64,000 nt of DNA from Aliarcobacter vitoriensis (GCF_003316695.1 NZ_PDKB01000013.1:21994-85993), one strand, 5' to 3'; numbered from the stretch's first letter, positions 28,628 through 38,505 are shown. Numbers and translations are program-made. Notes: generated from the sequence alone by a model not told the origin.

Positions 28628-29656
28628 ATGTTTTTACATAAAAAAACTATTATTTGGGTTTTTGTAGTTTTAACTTTTTTATCTATGGTTATAAATACGA
28701 CTTTAGGAGCATTTAGTATCTCATTTAAAGAGATACTAAATACTATATTAAATCCATCAGAAAATACTATTTTTTATCAAGTTTTAGTTGATATTAGGTT
28801 GCCAAGAATTTTTTTAGCTATTTTAATAGGAATTGCTTTTGGAATATCTGGTGCTATGATGCAAACTTTATTTAAAAATCCACTTGCTGATCCATCGCTG
28901 ATTGGAGTATCTGCAGGTGCTAGTGCAGGAGTTGTAATATTTATGTTAATTGGTAGTTATTTACCATTTGTACTTACAACTGGATTTTTATCTTATCTTT
29001 CGCTTCCACTAAGTGCTTTTTTAGGTGCAGTTATTACTATTTTAGCTATATATAAACTAGCAACTATTTACAATAAAGTAGCTATTACAGTTATGCTTTT
29101 AGCTGGAATTGCTATAAATGCTATGCTTGGAGCATTGGTTGGACTTTTTACTTATGTAAGTTCTGAAGAAGAACTAAAAAGTTTTACTTTTTGGACTATG
29201 GGAAGTTTAGCAAATGGTGATATGAAAGTTATCTTAACACTTCTTCCTGTTGTTATAATCACATTTTTATTTGCTATAAGTAAGAAAACAGAATTAAATC
29301 TTATGCTTTTAGGTGAAGATGAGGCTAAAAATTCTGGAGTAAACTCTGAATTACTAAAAAAATTAATTATCCTTTTTGTATCTTTAGCTATTGGTGTAAG
29401 TGTAGCGTTTTGTGGAATTATTGGATTTATAGGGCTTGTTGTACCACATATCGCAAGAATCTTGGTTGGGTCTAATCATAAATATTATTTACCTCTTAGT
29501 GCGATTTTGGGAGCATTTATCCTTTTATGGGCAGATTGTTTAGCAAGGATGATAATTTCTCCAGCAGAACTCCCAATAGGAATAATAACTGCACTTTTAG
29601 GAGCACCATTTTTCTTATGGCTCTTAATCAAAAATAGACAAAGTACTATGAACTAA
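28628..29656 (+). CDS. hmuU: Heme ABC transporter permease HmuU (FecCD family)
   Basis: 342 residues with about ten transmembrane helices. RLPRIFLAILIGIAFGISGAMMQTLFKNPLADPSLIG is the FecCD family signature, and GFIGLVVPHIARILVGSNHK is the ATPase-coupling and cytoplasmic loop region. It belongs to the hugZ-hmuTUV operon. The substrate is heme by context, though FecCD permeases also serve siderophores. Confidence 0.9.
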   Translation: MFLHKKTIIWVFVVLTFLSMVINTTLGAFSISFKEILNTILNPSENTIFYQVLVDIRLPRIFLAILIGIAFGISGAMMQTLFKNPLADPSLIGVSAGASAGVVIFMLIGSYLPFVLTTGFLSYLSLPLSAFLGAVITILAIYKLATIYNKVAITVMLLAGIAINAMLGALVGLFTYVSSEEELKSFTFWTMGSLANGDMKVILTLLPVVIITFLFAISKKTELNLMLLGEDEAKNSGVNSELLKKLIILFVSLAIGVSVAFCGIIGFIGLVVPHIARILVGSNHKYYLPLSAILGAFILLWADCLARMIISPAELPIGIITALLGAPFFLWLLIKNRQSTMN

Positions 29657-29664
29657 GGATAAAA

Positions 29665-30441
29665 ATGTATAAAATAAAAAATCTTAACTTTTCAATCCAG
29701 AAAAGAGATATATTAAATGATATAAATCTTGAAATAAAAACAGATACTTTTTTATCTATTGTTGGTCCAAATGGTTGTGGAAAATCTACTTTGATTAAAA
29801 GTATAAATAGAAATTTAGATATTCAAAGTGGAACTATCACTTTAAATGATAAGAATATTGAAGATTTTAGTGATAAAGAGTTGGCTTTAAAGCGTTCAGT
29901 TTTAAATCAAGCTTTCTTTTTCCCATATAATTTTAAAGCTATTGAGATTGTAGAAATGGGGCTTTATGCTTATGAATTAAATACAAAAGAGAAAAAAGAG
30001 ATTTTAGAATATATAGTTTCTAAACTAAATTTAGAACCTTTAAAGGATAAGAATTACTCAAATCTATCAGGTGGAGAGAAACAAAAAATCCAATTTGCAA
30101 GAGTTATAGTACAACTTTATGCTAGTCGTGAAAAAGAGAAATATCTATTTTTAGACGAACCAACACTAAATTTGGATATCTTTTACCAATATAAAATATT
30201 GGATTTGACAAAAGAACTTCAAAAAGATTTAAAAATAGGAGTTTGTGCAGTTTTACATGATATAAATCAAGCTTATTTGTACTCTGATGAAATTGTGATG
30301 ATGAAAGATGGAGAGATAAAATATTTTGGAAAAACAGATGATATTTTAACTTACGAAAATATTTATGATGTTTTTAAAGTAGAAAGTGAATTTGTATACT
30401 CAAAAAAGCTTCAAAGAAATATACTTATTACAACTATTTAG
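29665..30441 (+). CDS. hmuV: Heme ABC transporter ATPase HmuV
   Basis: 258 residues. Walker A GPNGCGKST, signature LSGGEKQKIQFARV, Walker B YLFLDEPTLNLD and the switch histidine in VLHDINQAY are all intact. It energises HmuU. It is eight bases after hmuU and ends 3 bases before a strong terminator, closing the operon. Confidence 0.92.
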   Translation: MYKIKNLNFSIQKRDILNDINLEIKTDTFLSIVGPNGCGKSTLIKSINRNLDIQSGTITLNDKNIEDFSDKELALKRSVLNQAFFFPYNFKAIEIVEMGLYAYELNTKEKKEILEYIVSKLNLEPLKDKNYSNLSGGEKQKIQFARVIVQLYASREKEKYLFLDEPTLNLDIFYQYKILDLTKELQKDLKIGVCAVLHDINQAYLYSDEIVMMKDGEIKYFGKTDDILTYENIYDVFKVESEFVYSKKLQRNILITTI

Positions 30442-30443
30442 TA

Positions 30444-30476
30444 ATTTAGCACTATTTTACAGTGCTAAATCTTTTT
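30444..30476 (+). terminator. Terminator after hmuV
   Basis: ATTTAGCACT (30444-30453) and AGTGCTAAAT (30461-30470) form a perfect 10-bp stem with a 7-base loop, followed by CTTTTT. A typical intrinsic terminator. Confidence 0.88.
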
Positions 30477-30493
30477 AAAAACAATAAAAACCC

Positions 30494-30562
30494 AATTTGT
30501 GAAAAAAGAGTTCCAAATTACAAAAATCAATTATTAATATTTACTATTATTATGGTTATAAT
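30494..30562 (+). promoter_or_regulatory. Promoter of the first heme receptor with shared motif
   Basis: AATTTGTGAAAAAAGAGTTC (30494-30513) followed by -35 TTAATA (30534-30539) and -10 TATAAT (30557-30562), spacing 17. Nearly the same sequence precedes the next receptor gene and the hugZ operon. Confidence 0.6.
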
Positions 30563-30588
30563 TCAAGAAAATTTTAAAAAGGAATACT

Positions 30589-32532
30589 ATGTACAAAAAT
30601 AGCTTATTTGCAAGTTTGGCTTTGGCAATTGTATCATCAACTGCTTTTGCACAAAGCGATACAACACTTGAATCAAGTAATGAAACAAAAAGGTTAGATG
30701 AAATCTTTGTTAGTACAAAAACAGATAAAACACAAGAAGATATATCAGCTTCTGTTACAGTAATAACAGCACAAGATATAGAAAAATTAAATGCTACTGA
30801 TATTAAAGATGTTTTACTGAAATCAGCTGGTATGGTAGAAATTGGTGGAGCAATGGGAAATGGAGGGACTTTTGTATCAATAAGAGGTACAAGAGAAACA
30901 GATACTCTTTTTTTAATTGATGGAAAAAGAGCTAATAATACAGCTGGTTATATAGAATCAAGTAATTTCCAATACAATATGGTTCCACTAGATGCCATTG
31001 AAAGAATAGAGATTATAAAAGGTGCAAAAAGTTCTATTTATGGTTCTGATGCAATGGGTGGAGTTGTAAATATTATTACTAAAAAAGACAAAAGAGCATT
31101 ATATGGTTCTATTGATGTTAAAGCTGGAAATTCTTCAGCAGAAAATGGTGTAGATAAACAAAGTTATAGTGCAAATATAGGTGGAAATATATCTGAAAAA
31201 TTATATATGTTTTTAGATGTAAATAAAACAAATAGAGATGCAACGGGAAATAGTAATGGTACATTTCTTGAAGGTTTAGACTCGACAAGTGGAATTACAA
31301 AATTAAGATATGATATTGATGATACACAAAATATTTATGCTTCATATATAAAAGGTGTTGATAAAAGAGAAGATTATAATGGTCCACAAACTTATAAAGT
31401 AGAAAGAGATATTTATACTTTTGGATATGAAAAAGTTTTTGATAAATTTGGTGTTGGTTTAGATTATACAAAAGCAAAAACTGATACAAAAGTTAGTTCT
31501 AGTGTATTTAATGGTACTCACGATCTTGAAACTGATACTTTGAAAGCTGAAGCAAAAATATCAGCAATAGATTATAACTATATAGTTTTAGGAGCAGAAG
31601 CGACAAAAGAAGAGTATTCGAGAAATGGTATGAATCTTAGTCAAAATTTTGATAGAAAAATATATAACTATTATATTCAAGATGAGATAGATTTAGGAGA
31701 TTTTATATTTACTCTTGGAGCAAATCTTGATGATAATGATAAATATGGTACACAATGGTCACCAAATGCAGGTACCGTATATAAAATAGATGATAAACAA
31801 AGATTAAAACTAAATTATAGTGAAGGTTTTAAAGCTCCAACATTAAAACAAGGTGATGGTGGCTATGTATTTAATGAAAGACCTATTCCTATAATGAATG
31901 TAATTATTTTAGGAAATGATGATTTAAAACCCGAAACTTCAAAATCTTATGAACTAGCTTATGAATTTTATGGGGAAGATACTACATTTAAAGCAGCACT
32001 TTTCAGAACAGATTTAAAAGATATGATAGAAACAAGAAATATAAGTACTCAAAGAACAGTTATTCCAGGATTTCCTCCTAAAATATCTATTGTAAGTACA
32101 AACCAATATTCAAATATAGAAAAAGCTAATATAAAAGGGTTTGAAACGGATTTAAAATATGATTTCAATGAAAATCATACTTTAAATGCAAACTATACTT
32201 TTCTTAAAACAGAAGATGAAAGTACAAATGAAGAGTTAGAGTATAGACCAAAACATACATTTAATTTAGGATTGAGTTCAGATTTCGCTTGGGGTATATC
32301 TTCTTATTTAAGTGCCAATTATATAGGAACACAATATTATACTGATTCAAATAATACAACAAATAAATCTTCAGGATATGCAATCTTCAATGCACAAATT
32401 TCTAAAAAAATCACAAATGATTTAACTGTAAGAATAGGTGTTAATAATATAGGTGATAAAAAATTTGACGATGGCGAGCCTTATTATCTTGAAAGACGAT
32501 TGGCTTATGTAGGATTGAATTACAAATTTTAA
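30589..32532 (+). CDS. TonB-dependent outer-membrane heme receptor, copy 1
   Basis: 647 residues with signal peptide (MYKNSLFASLALAIVSSTAFA). The plug domain (about 40-155) contains DISASVTVITAQDIEKLNA and GSDAMGGVVNIITKKD. The barrel ends in Phe (YVGLNYKF). GEGFKAP-type (here SEGFKAPTLKQ) and NDDLKPETSKSYELAYEF correspond to the FRAP and NPNL boxes of heme receptors such as HmuR/ChuA. The next gene is a close paralogue with near-identical segments, so the pair arose by tandem duplication. It has its own terminator and promoter. Confidence 0.88.
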   Translation: MYKNSLFASLALAIVSSTAFAQSDTTLESSNETKRLDEIFVSTKTDKTQEDISASVTVITAQDIEKLNATDIKDVLLKSAGMVEIGGAMGNGGTFVSIRGTRETDTLFLIDGKRANNTAGYIESSNFQYNMVPLDAIERIEIIKGAKSSIYGSDAMGGVVNIITKKDKRALYGSIDVKAGNSSAENGVDKQSYSANIGGNISEKLYMFLDVNKTNRDATGNSNGTFLEGLDSTSGITKLRYDIDDTQNIYASYIKGVDKREDYNGPQTYKVERDIYTFGYEKVFDKFGVGLDYTKAKTDTKVSSSVFNGTHDLETDTLKAEAKISAIDYNYIVLGAEATKEEYSRNGMNLSQNFDRKIYNYYIQDEIDLGDFIFTLGANLDDNDKYGTQWSPNAGTVYKIDDKQRLKLNYSEGFKAPTLKQGDGGYVFNERPIPIMNVIILGNDDLKPETSKSYELAYEFYGEDTTFKAALFRTDLKDMIETRNISTQRTVIPGFPPKISIVSTNQYSNIEKANIKGFETDLKYDFNENHTLNANYTFLKTEDESTNEELEYRPKHTFNLGLSSDFAWGISSYLSANYIGTQYYTDSNNTTNKSSGYAIFNAQISKKITNDLTVRIGVNNIGDKKFDDGEPYYLERRLAYVGLNYKF

Positions 32533-32541
32533 TTTTAAATA

Positions 32542-32585
32542 ACTCTTGTAGTTTTAATTTTTATGACTATAAGAGTTTATTTTTC
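32542..32585 (+). terminator. Terminator between the two heme receptor genes
   Basis: ACTCTTGTAGT (32542-32552) pairs with ACTATAAGAGT (32566-32576) with one mismatch, followed by TTATTTTTCTT. Confidence 0.65.
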
Positions 32586-32628
32586 TTCTAAAACTTACTG
32601 ATAAATTTTAAAAAAGATTAAAAATTCC

Positions 32629-32696
32629 AATTTATGAAAAAAGAGTTCCAAATCATAAAATATAGCATTGATATTTACTATTAATACATATATAAT
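32629..32696 (+). promoter_or_regulatory. Promoter of the second heme receptor with shared motif
   Basis: AATTTATGAAAAAAGAGTTC (32629-32648) followed by -35 TTGATA (32668-32673) and -10 TATAAT (32691-32696), spacing 17. Third copy of the arrangement; see the hugZ promoter. Confidence 0.6.
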
Positions 32697-32724
32697 CCAA
32701 TAAAAAATTTATAAAGGAAATATT

Positions 32725-34644
32725 ATGTACAAAAAAAGTTTATTTGCAAGTTTAGCTCTTGCTATGGTTTCATCAAATGCTTTAGCACAAGCTAATGTTG
32801 AAACAAAAAAGCTTGATGATTTGGTTATAACTACATCAAAATCAAATAAATCTATAAAAGATACAAGTGGCGCAATTACTGTTATAAGTGCTGAAGATAT
32901 AGCAAAAATAAATGCAACAAATCTTAAAGATATTTTAGTAAAAACTGCTGGGATAGTTGAAGTTGGTGGTTCAAATGGAATCAAAAGAGTTTCAATAAGA
33001 GGAACAAGACCAGTTGATGCACTTATTTTAGTTGATGGTAAAAAAACTAATCGTACTGGTACTTATGCAACTGCTGCTGATTTTGAATATTCACAAGTTC
33101 CTATTAGTATGATTGAAAGAATAGAGATTATAAAAGGACCAAAGAGTTCTATTTATGGTTCTGATGCAATGGGGGGAGTTGTAAATATTATTACAAAAAA
33201 AGACTATTCTAAAACAATCTGGGGTGATATAGATTTACAAGCAGGAGTATCTTCGGCTAAGAATGGTGGAGATGAACAAAACTTGAGTGCTAATATAGGT
33301 GGTAATATTTCAGATAAATTTTCATTTATGTTGGGTGTAAATAAATTTAATAGAGACGAAACTTATGGAGAAGGATATAGATGGGTTGGATTTTCTAAAC
33401 CTAAAGTAGATGATGCTACATATATAGATGGTAGAGAAAGTACAAATGGGAATCTAAAACTAAAATATAATATCGATGATACTCAAAATATTTATGCTTC
33501 TTATTTAAAAGGAAAAGAAGATATCAAACAAAAAGCTAATGAAGATTATTATAGTGCAGATAGGGATGTTTGGAGTGTTGGCTATGAGAAGAATTTTGAA
33601 AAAGTATCTTTGAATTTGGATTATACAAATGCAAAAACAGATGCAAAAATTAAAGATGGATTATTCGCAAATCAAACTCATGAACTTAAAAATGATTATT
33701 TAAAAGGTGAAGCAAAAATATCTGCATTAAAAAATAATTATATTGTAATAGGTGCAGAAACAGCAAAAGAGAAATATTCAAGATATAGACCAACAACAAA
33801 TATAACTGATCAACGATTTGAAATAAGAGCAAATTCTTACTATATTCAAGATGAGATAGAATTGGGAGATTTTATTTTTACTTTAGGAACAGTTCTTGAT
33901 GATAATGAAAAATATGGTACTGAATTATCTCCAAATATTGGAGTTGTATATAAAATAGATGATAATCAAAGATTAAAAGCTAGTTATGGTGAAGGGTTTA
34001 AAGCCCCTGATGTTAAAATAGGAAGTAGCTCATATTTTGCAAATACAACTTGGGGAAATGATAATTTAAAGCCTGAAACTTCAAAATCTTATGAATTAGC
34101 TTATGAGTTTTATGGTGAGAATACTCTATTTAAAACAGCTTTATTTCAAAATAAAATAAATAATATGTTTGTTATTGAACAAAGAGTTATGCCAGGAAAT
34201 CAACATCAATGGAGAAATGTTGATAAAGCTGATATTAAAGGTTTGGAAGCAGAAGTTGAATACTACATTACTGATAATCATATGTTAAATGCAAACTATA
34301 CTTTACTTAAAACAGAAAATAAATCTGGTACAAATCAAGGTAAAGATATACAATATAGACCAAAAAACACAATTAATGTTGGTTTAAGTTCAGACTTTGA
34401 TTATGGGATATCTTCATATTTAAGTGCGAATTATATAGGAACACAATATAAAAATGCAGATAATAGTGAAAAAATAAAGGCATATACAATAGCAAATGCA
34501 CAAATCTCTAAGAAATTAACAAATGATTTAAGTGTAAGAGTAGGTGTAGATAATATTTTTGATAAGCATTTTGATGAAACAATAGATAATGCAGATTATC
34601 TAAAAAGAAGATTTGCTTATGTTGGTTTAAATTATAAATTTTAG
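32725..34644 (+). CDS. TonB-dependent outer-membrane heme receptor, copy 2
   Basis: 639 residues with signal peptide (MYKKSLFASLALAMVSSNALA). It has the same plan as the previous gene: plug with DTSGAITVISAEDIAKINA and GSDAMGGVVNIITKKD, then a barrel with GEGFKAPDVK and NDNLKPETSKSYELAYEF, and terminal Phe. Divergence is strongest in the loops near residues 200-330 and 440-490, which is where substrate contact is expected. The two copies may therefore take different heme sources or ligands. Small downstream genes for a membrane protein and a ChaN-type lipoprotein follow closely. Confidence 0.88.
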   Translation: MYKKSLFASLALAMVSSNALAQANVETKKLDDLVITTSKSNKSIKDTSGAITVISAEDIAKINATNLKDILVKTAGIVEVGGSNGIKRVSIRGTRPVDALILVDGKKTNRTGTYATAADFEYSQVPISMIERIEIIKGPKSSIYGSDAMGGVVNIITKKDYSKTIWGDIDLQAGVSSAKNGGDEQNLSANIGGNISDKFSFMLGVNKFNRDETYGEGYRWVGFSKPKVDDATYIDGRESTNGNLKLKYNIDDTQNIYASYLKGKEDIKQKANEDYYSADRDVWSVGYEKNFEKVSLNLDYTNAKTDAKIKDGLFANQTHELKNDYLKGEAKISALKNNYIVIGAETAKEKYSRYRPTTNITDQRFEIRANSYYIQDEIELGDFIFTLGTVLDDNEKYGTELSPNIGVVYKIDDNQRLKASYGEGFKAPDVKIGSSSYFANTTWGNDNLKPETSKSYELAYEFYGENTLFKTALFQNKINNMFVIEQRVMPGNQHQWRNVDKADIKGLEAEVEYYITDNHMLNANYTLLKTENKSGTNQGKDIQYRPKNTINVGLSSDFDYGISSYLSANYIGTQYKNADNSEKIKAYTIANAQISKKLTNDLSVRVGVDNIFDKHFDETIDNADYLKRRFAYVGLNYKF

Positions 34645-34660
34645 TTATTAAATAAATAAA

Positions 34661-34966
34661 ATGTTAATTTTGCATTTAATACTAGGATTTCTTGAACTTT
34701 ATATTATAGTTAATATAAATAGAGTTAGGACGTATCATACTTTTTTTGTTTTAGCAGGATTATTTACACATGTATATTTTATGCGTAGTGATAATACATA
34801 CAATGAATTTTCTTCTAATGAAATGATTTTTGTTATATTATATTTTATATATCTAATGTATTTAACAAAAAAAGTTATAGATACAAAAGAAAATGTATCA
34901 ATAAAAATACCATTATTGATAGTTGCACTTATTATTTTAATAAATGCAATTTATTATATTTTATAA
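34661..34966 (+). CDS. Small membrane protein, unknown
   Basis: 101 residues with three hydrophobic segments (about 1-18, 27-41 and 54-70) and a fourth at the C-terminus (83-101). No family recognised and no catalytic motif visible. It begins 17 bases after the receptor gene without a strong ribosome-binding site and ends ten bases before the ChaN-type gene, so it is probably cotranscribed. A role in heme uptake is suggested only by position. Confidence 0.6.
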   Translation: MLILHLILGFLELYIIVNINRVRTYHTFFVLAGLFTHVYFMRSDNTYNEFSSNEMIFVILYFIYLMYLTKKVIDTKENVSIKIPLLIVALIILINAIYYIL

Positions 34967-34975
34967 GGAAAAAAA

Positions 34976-35896
34976 ATGTTAAGAATTTCAATAGCTTTTA
35001 TAGCTACAATTTTTTTATTTACTGGTTGTGCAGAAAAAGTTGCTAAACCATTGACACATAATTTAGAAAAAAAAGAGGATATTTATTCTATAAAACAAGC
35101 AAAAAGTATCTCTATGCAAGAGCTTGTAGATGAGGTAGAACATTATCCAGTTATTTTTGTAGGTGACCATCATAATACACAAAAGACACATAAGTTTTTT
35201 GCAGATTTTATAAATGAATTGGGTAAAAAAGGTTACAACATAAGTCTAGCAAATGAGTGGTTTACTCCTACACAAGATGAGTTATTAAAAGAATATACAG
35301 ATAATAAATTTGATACTGCTACATTTAAAGATAAAGTAGAGTGGGATAAATTTTCAAAGTACAAATGGGAATATGTATCGTCTTTGTATGAAGCAGTTAA
35401 GAACAATCAAGGAAGACTTTATGGTATGAATATCTCAAAAGATGATAGAGCAAAAATATCTTTAAAGCAGTTTGATAAAATGAATCAAGAAGAGAAAGAT
35501 TTTTATAATAATTTAGATTTAGGAGTGACTGCTCATCAACAACTTGTTTACCCATATCTGCAACATTGTGATAAAATGCCATCTACAAGTCCAGAACCTT
35601 GTTTAGAAAGAACATATAGAGTTCAAGTTACTTGGGATACTTATATGGCACAAAATGTAGCAAAAATTGCAAAAGATGTTATAAAATCGCCAAAAGATAA
35701 ACTTTTAGTTTTTGCAGGAGCTATGCATATAGAGCAAAATTTAGGAATCCCTTTGAGATTCTCAAGATTGAGTAATCTTCCATTTATCTCTATTTCAAAT
35801 GAAAAAATAGATAAAGAACAAGATTTAAAGATAAATACAAATAAATCAGATATTGTTTATATTTATGAAACAGAAGAAGAAAATAAGAAAAAATAA
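34976..35896 (+). CDS. ChaN-family iron-regulated lipoprotein
   Basis: 306 residues. The signal peptide ends in a lipobox (FLFTGC), so the Cys near residue 18 would be lipidated. The mature domain has VIFVGDHHNTQKTHKFFADFI and LANEWFTPTQDELLKEY near the N-terminus and LLVFAGAMHIEQNLGIP near the C-terminus. These match the ChaN domain; Campylobacter ChaN binds two cofacial hemes and is iron-repressed. The position after two heme receptors supports a heme role. The sequence ends in a run of Lys and Glu. Confidence 0.87.
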   Translation: MLRISIAFIATIFLFTGCAEKVAKPLTHNLEKKEDIYSIKQAKSISMQELVDEVEHYPVIFVGDHHNTQKTHKFFADFINELGKKGYNISLANEWFTPTQDELLKEYTDNKFDTATFKDKVEWDKFSKYKWEYVSSLYEAVKNNQGRLYGMNISKDDRAKISLKQFDKMNQEEKDFYNNLDLGVTAHQQLVYPYLQHCDKMPSTSPEPCLERTYRVQVTWDTYMAQNVAKIAKDVIKSPKDKLLVFAGAMHIEQNLGIPLRFSRLSNLPFISISNEKIDKEQDLKINTNKSDIVYIYETEEENKKK

Positions 35897-36035
35897 TGCT
35901 ATTTTTTACTATAAGATTAAATTAAATAAATAAAACTAAGATAAAATGATTTTGTTTAACCATATTTTAAGCTATTATATATTTCTAAGTTTTTTTTAGA
36001 TAGAATCCGCGAAAATTTTAAGAAAAAGAAGAAAT

Positions 36036-37850
36036 ATGAGAGATATTAGAAACATAGCAGTTATTGCTCACGTTGACCACGGAAAAACAACACTAGTGGA
36101 CCAACTTTTAAAACAAAGTGGTACATTTTCAGCTCACCAAAATGTAGATGAAAGAGTTATGGATAGTAATGCTATTGAAAAAGAAAGAGGAATTACAATT
36201 CTTTCAAAAAATACAGCTATTGATTATGAAGGTGTAAGAATTAACATCATTGACACTCCAGGACACGCCGATTTTGGTGGAGAAGTTGAGAGGGTTTTAA
36301 AAATGGTTGATTCTGTTTTACTTCTTGTTGATGCACAAGAAGGAGTTATGCCACAAACAAAATTTGTTGTTAAAAAGGCACTATCTTTAGGACATAGACC
36401 AATCGTTGTTGTAAATAAAATAGATAAACCAGCAGCAGAGCCAGATAGAGTTGTTGATGAGGTATTTGACCTATTTGCTCAAATGGATGCAACAGAAGAA
36501 CAATTAGAATTCCCAGTTATCTATGCAGCTGCAAGAGATGGTTATGCAAGATATGATGCAACTGATGGTAATATGGATTTTAAACCACTTTATGACACTA
36601 TTTTAAAAGAAGTTCCAAAACCTAATGGCGCTGATGAAAATGGATTACAACTTCAAGTATTTACTCTTGATTATGATAATTTTATTGGAAAAATAGGAAT
36701 TGCTAGAATTTTTAACGGTACAATTAGTCATGGTGAAACAGTACTTTTATGTAAAGCAGATGGAGAAAAAGTAAAAGGAAGAGTATCTAAACTTATTGGA
36801 TTTAAAGGTCTTGATAGAATAGATATCAAAACAGCTGGTTCTGGTGATATTGTTGCAGTTGCTGGATTTGAAACTATCGATGTTGGAGATAGTTTATGTG
36901 ACCCTACAAACCCAATGCCACTTGATCCTATGCATATTGAAGAACCAACTTTAAGTGTAACTTTTTCTGTAAATGATTCACCACTAGCTGGAACTGAAGG
37001 TAAATATGTAACTTCAAATAAAATTGATGAGAGATTAAAAGCTGAAATGAACACTAATATTGCTATGAATTATGAGCAAATTGGAGAAGGTAAATTTAAA
37101 GTAAATGGAAGAGGTGAACTTCAAATTACTATTTTAGCTGAAAATATGAGAAGAGAAGGTTTCGAGTTTTGTATTGGAAGACCTGAAGTTATTATTAGAG
37201 AAGAAAATGGTGTTAAAATGGAACCATTTGAACATCTTGTAATTGATACTCCAGATGAGCATAGTGGAGCTATTATTGAAAAATTAGGTAAAAGAAAAGC
37301 TGTTATGACAAATATGGTACCTATGGGAGAAGGATTTACAAGATTAGAGTTTGAAATTCCTGCTCGAGGACTTATTGGTATTAGAACAGAGTTTTTAACA
37401 GATACAAGAGGAGAAGGAGTTATGAATCACTCTTTCTTAGAATTTAGACCATATTCTGGAACTGTTGAAAGTAGAAAATATGGAGCTTTAGTTTCTATGG
37501 AAAATGGAGAAGCTCTTGCATACTCTATTTTTAACTTACAAGATAGAGGTGTTATGTTTGTAAAACCTCAAGATAAAGTTTATATTGGAATGGTAGTTGG
37601 ACAACATGCAAAAGATAATGATTTAGATGTAAATCCTATAAAAGGGAAACAACAATCAAATGTAAGATCTAGTGGTGCTGATGAAGCTATTAAGCTTATC
37701 CCACCAAGAGTAATGTCTTTAGAAAATGCTTTAGAGTGGATTGAAGAAGATGAGTCTGTTGAAGTTACACCTATTTCTATTAGAGTTAGAAAAAGAGAAC
37801 TAGATCCAACTGTTAGAAAAAGAACAGCGAAGAAAGAAAAAAATGCTTAA
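36036..37850 (+). CDS. typA: Ribosome-associated GTPase TypA/BipA
   Basis: 604 residues, the usual length. The G domain starts with [20 protein letters not shown] (P-loop), then [22 protein letters not shown] and NKIDKP. Domains II, III and V follow, and the C-terminal domain has the TypA-specific [17 protein letters not shown]. It is an EF-G-like GTPase that helps ribosome assembly and stress adaptation. It is transcribed alone and ends in a strong terminator. Confidence 0.97.
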   Translation: MRDIRNIAVIAHVDHGKTTLVDQLLKQSGTFSAHQNVDERVMDSNAIEKERGITILSKNTAIDYEGVRINIIDTPGHADFGGEVERVLKMVDSVLLLVDAQEGVMPQTKFVVKKALSLGHRPIVVVNKIDKPAAEPDRVVDEVFDLFAQMDATEEQLEFPVIYAAARDGYARYDATDGNMDFKPLYDTILKEVPKPNGADENGLQLQVFTLDYDNFIGKIGIARIFNGTISHGETVLLCKADGEKVKGRVSKLIGFKGLDRIDIKTAGSGDIVAVAGFETIDVGDSLCDPTNPMPLDPMHIEEPTLSVTFSVNDSPLAGTEGKYVTSNKIDERLKAEMNTNIAMNYEQIGEGKFKVNGRGELQITILAENMRREGFEFCIGRPEVIIREENGVKMEPFEHLVIDTPDEHSGAIIEKLGKRKAVMTNMVPMGEGFTRLEFEIPARGLIGIRTEFLTDTRGEGVMNHSFLEFRPYSGTVESRKYGALVSMENGEALAYSIFNLQDRGVMFVKPQDKVYIGMVVGQHAKDNDLDVNPIKGKQQSNVRSSGADEAIKLIPPRVMSLENALEWIEEDESVEVTPISIRVRKRELDPTVRKRTAKKEKNA

Positions 37851-37870
37851 TTTTATATATAACTATTAAA

Positions 37871-37901
37871 AAGGAAGAAACTTTTGTTTCTTCCTTTTTT
37901 T
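37871..37901 (+). terminator. Terminator after typA
   Basis: GGAAGAAAC (37873-37881), four-base loop, GTTTCTTCC (37886-37894), followed by seven T. A 9-bp perfect stem, extended to 11 by the flanking A and T. Confidence 0.9.
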
Positions 37902-37904
37902 ATC

Positions 37905-37952
37905 TTGACACAAAAATAAAAATCAATTATAATTTATCAATTAGGTAGGTGA
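37905..37952 (+). promoter_or_regulatory. Promoter and putative operator of the Rrf2 regulator gene
   Basis: TTGACA at 37905-37910 and TATAAT at 37928-37933, spacing 17. The 19-mer right after the -10, TTATCAATTAGGTAGGTGA (37934-37952), matches the operator-like dyad of the three other sulfur promoters at 14 of 19 positions. It runs almost into the ATG, so the regulator probably represses itself. Confidence 0.65.
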
Positions 37953-37955
37953 TAG

Positions 37956-38414
37956 ATGAAAGTTTCAAAAAAAACAGATTATGCATTGAGAGCTTTATTT
38001 GCAATAGCAGAAGCAGACAATCTTATTTCAATTAGAGAATTGTCAGAATTAGTTGATGTTCCAAGAAGATTTTTAGAAAATATTATGCTTGAAATGAATA
38101 GAGCAGGTTGGGTAAAAAGTATTCCAGGACGTTATGGTGGATATGTTTTGGCAAAGGGTGCAGATGAGATAACGATGGGAGAAGTAATTCGATATTTTGA
38201 AGGTATGATTGCTATGATATCTTGTGTTTCAGTTTCTAATTATGAACCATGTAGTCAAGAGGGCAAATGCCATTTTAGAAGAGTATTTTTAAATATAAGA
38301 AATTTAACAGCACATATTTTGGACAAAACAACAATAGCGTCTTGTTTGGCTCAAGCACCTGTTACAAAAGAAGATATTTTAAAAGAAGAGTTTGTTGGTG
38401 GATTGGGAATTTGA
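37956..38414 (+). CDS. Rrf2-family transcriptional regulator, candidate cysteine/sulfur regulator
   Basis: 152 residues. The winged helix at the N-terminus has KTDYALRALFAIAEADNLISIRELSELVDVPRRFLENIML, then GRYGGYVLAK (wing). Three cysteines follow in the order C-x8-C-x5-C (SCVSVSNYEPCSQEGKC, about residues 88-105). This is the region where IscR, NsrR and RsrR bind an iron-sulfur cluster, but the first spacing differs from IscR. CymR, the cysteine regulator of Gram-positives, is also in this family. The position next to cystine and sulfonate genes that share a promoter motif with it supports a sulfur-starvation repressor. Ligand not known. Confidence 0.85.
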   Translation: MKVSKKTDYALRALFAIAEADNLISIRELSELVDVPRRFLENIMLEMNRAGWVKSIPGRYGGYVLAKGADEITMGEVIRYFEGMIAMISCVSVSNYEPCSQEGKCHFRRVFLNIRNLTAHILDKTTIASCLAQAPVTKEDILKEEFVGGLGI

Positions 38415-38456
38415 TTTATAATAAATATAATATTTTAATATATATGTTAAATTCTC

Positions 38457-38505
38457 TTGACAAAAAATGTTTTTATTAGTATTATTTCACCAATCTAGTA
38501 GATGA
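38457..38505 (+). promoter_or_regulatory. Promoter and putative Rrf2 operator of the amino-acid transporter operon
   Basis: TTGACA at 38457-38462 and TATTAT at 38480-38485, spacing 17. The dyad TCACCAATCTAGTAGATGA follows at 38487-38505. The same core promoter and dyad occur at 41553 and 56660. No leader peptide follows here. Confidence 0.65.
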
